DNA of 64,000 nucleotides from Cylicocyclus nassatus (lineage: Eukaryota > Nematoda > Chromadorea > Rhabditida > Strongylidae), in the NCBI GenBank assembly GCA_958299035.1, contig CATQJL010000112.1, positions 40,924,833 to 40,988,832 of the forward strand, read 5' to 3'. Shown piece after piece: positions 62,994 through 64,000 of this stretch (its first letter is position 1; each line of letters begins with the position of its first letter). The position numbers and the translations under genes were made by a program. The notes under the pieces are model-generated. The model saw nothing but the letters and a program-made list of their open reading frames with translations. It searched no databases and was not told the origin of the DNA.

Positions 62994-63158
62994 CTTACCG
63001 ATTCCCTCATTGTGCCTGTTTTTGAGCACTTCTTATCGTTTCGCTATTTCTTCATACTCTGAATCATTGCCAGTAAAATAGTTCGAAAGAAATAACGGGG
63101 AATCCAGCTCGCACTCTACGATAAAGTGAAAAAGCGCCTTTAACAGAAGATAGACGGA

Positions 63159-63230
63159 TCCTCGGTAGTATAGTGGTGAGTATCCGCGTCTGTCACATGC
63201 GAGACCCGGGTTCAATTCCCGGCCGGGGAG
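63159..63230 (+). tRNA. tRNA-Asp(GTC)
   Basis: Unit 113; consensus. Confidence 0.97.
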
Positions 63231-63390
63231 AATCTTTTGCTCCTGACACAATGAACACTTCCAAGCGCTGAGATAAAAACGCTCTGATAGAAAGTTCTTT
63301 TCCATGATTTTTCTTTCCTCCACAAACATTGGCCAGCCCATTAAGCATTGTTAGTGAAGTAGCGCAAAAAGCTCGCATTTGCAAAACTCA

Positions 63391-63461
63391 TTCCGTTGCC
63401 GGGAATCGAACCCGGCCTTACGGGTGAGAGCCGTAAATCCTAACCACTAGACCACAACGGA
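63391..63461 (-). tRNA. tRNA-Glu(CTC), 71 nt
   Basis: Unit 113; same 1-nt deletion as unit 112. Confidence 0.82.
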
Positions 63462-63626
63462 CTTACCGATTCCCTCATTGTGCCTGTTTTTGAGCACTTC
63501 TTATCGTTTCGCTATTTCTTCATACTCTGAATCATTGCCAGTAAAATAGTTCGAAAGAAATAACGGGGAATCCAGCTCGCACTCTACGATAAAGTGAAAA
63601 AGCGCCTTTAACAGAAGATAGACGGA

Positions 63627-63698
63627 TCCTCGGTAGTATAGTGGTGAGTATCCGCGTCTGTCACATGCGAGACCCGGGTTCAATTCCCGGCCGGGGAG
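63627..63698 (+). tRNA. tRNA-Asp(GTC)
   Basis: Unit 114; consensus; a 1-bp deletion in the following spacer. Confidence 0.97.
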
Positions 63699-63857
63699 AA
63701 TCTTTTGCTCCTGACGCAATGAACACTTCCAAGCGCTGAGATAAAAACGCTCTGATAGAAAGTTCTTTTCCATGATTTTTTTTCCTCCACAAACATTGGC
63801 CAGCCCATTAAGCATTGTTAGTGAAGTAGCGCAAAAAGCTCGCATTTGCAAAACTCA

Positions 63858-63929
63858 TTCCGTTGCCGGGAATCGAACCCGGGCCTTACGGGTGAGAGCC
63901 GTAAATCCTAACCACTAGACCACAACGGA
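63858..63929 (-). tRNA. tRNA-Glu(CTC)
   Basis: Unit 114, the last in the window; consensus. The divergent spacer then runs to the window end. Confidence 0.97.
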
Positions 63930-64000
63930 CTTACCGATTCCCTCATTGTGCCTGTTTTTGAGCACTTCTTATCGTTTCGCTATTTCTTCATACTCTGAAT

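Larger units (their letters stand above)
10567..64000. repeat. Giant tandem array of a ~469-bp tRNA-Asp/tRNA-Glu unit (114 units, continues beyond window)
   Basis: Each unit holds tRNA-Asp(GTC) on the + strand, a 160-bp spacer, tRNA-Glu(CTC) on the - strand and a 165-bp spacer, so the pair is convergent. Asp gene starts run from 10662 to 63627. The 113 intervals are 469 bp except for 19 of about 465 bp (4-bp deletion in GAAAGAAATAACGGGG), 7 of about 495 bp (fold-back insertion), one of 337 bp (Glu lost), one of 466 bp (3-bp deletion) and a few 1-bp indels; these sum exactly to the observed 52,965 bp. Neighbouring units are nearly identical, including spacers, so this is a satellite-like array and not a cluster of independently inserted tRNA genes. 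No protein gene interrupts it. The right end is outside the window, so total copy number is unknown. Confidence 0.98.

Noticed and set aside
10533..63851. Recurring minus-strand reading frames of about 60-125 codons in every unit, looking like a conserved gene family
   Set aside because: They run antisense through tRNA-Asp and its spacers, and the shared segment GRELNPGLACDRRG is the translation of the reverse strand of the tRNA T and anticodon arms. They repeat only because the DNA repeats, and they are truncated or fused by every spacer indel, so no selection for protein is visible.
10567..64000. CRISPR array or other repeat-spacer system
   Set aside because: The repeats have no unique spacers; the whole 469-bp unit is conserved and contains eukaryote-type tRNA genes.
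10567..64000. SINE family derived from tRNA
   Set aside because: Units are strictly head-to-tail with fixed spacing, lack poly(A) tails and target-site duplications, and both tRNAs retain full cloverleaf structure.
10567..64000. Organellar or bacterial origin of the tRNA cluster
   Set aside because: The tRNAs have eukaryotic A/B boxes and TTTT terminators, do not encode CCA, and lie next to a spliced animal myosin gene.

Overview
The window looks like nuclear DNA of an animal, most probably a nematode. Introns are often short (46-75 nt) with TTTCAG-like acceptors, and the only protein-coding gene matches the tail of a class IX unconventional myosin (Myo9; HUM-7 in Caenorhabditis). The species cannot be named from the sequence.

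Region 1 (about 1-9,600) is the 3' part of the Myo9/HUM-7-like gene on the + strand. At least 14 coding blocks can be joined by splice phase from 1,007 to a stop at 9,583-9,585. They encode a pre-C1 tail segment, a C1 zinc finger with every metal ligand present (exon 5,831-6,022), a complete RhoGAP domain whose arginine-finger codon is split by an intron (7,683/7,776), and a Ser/Pro/Arg-rich C-terminus. The myosin motor must lie upstream of the window. The introns hold fold-back elements (725-793 is upstream of the first exon; 5,093-5,201 is inside an intron).

Region 2 (9,586-10,566) is the 3' flank of that gene and the transition into repeats.

Region 3 (about 10,567 to the window end at 64,000, 83% of the window) is one uninterrupted tandem array of a ~469-bp unit. 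Each unit carries one tRNA-Asp(GTC) on the + strand and one tRNA-Glu(CTC) on the - strand, with 3' ends facing each other. By eye there are 114 tRNA-Asp and 113 tRNA-Glu copies, one Glu having been deleted. The array continues past the right edge. Unit lengths are 469 bp by default, 465 in 19 units, 495 in 7 units with a fold-back insertion, and 337 in the unit that lost its Glu gene; the lengths sum exactly to the observed span. All 227 copies keep the anticodon loop, while many carry stem mismatches that cluster into zones and higher-order repeats, as in a satellite evolving by unequal exchange and gene conversion.

The ~60-125-residue reading frames that recur through the array are antisense translations of the tRNA and spacer and are not annotated as genes. 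In the tRNA entries, positions are linear nucleotides of the 72-nt gene counted from its 5' end, and 'consensus' means identical to the unit-1 gene by eye.
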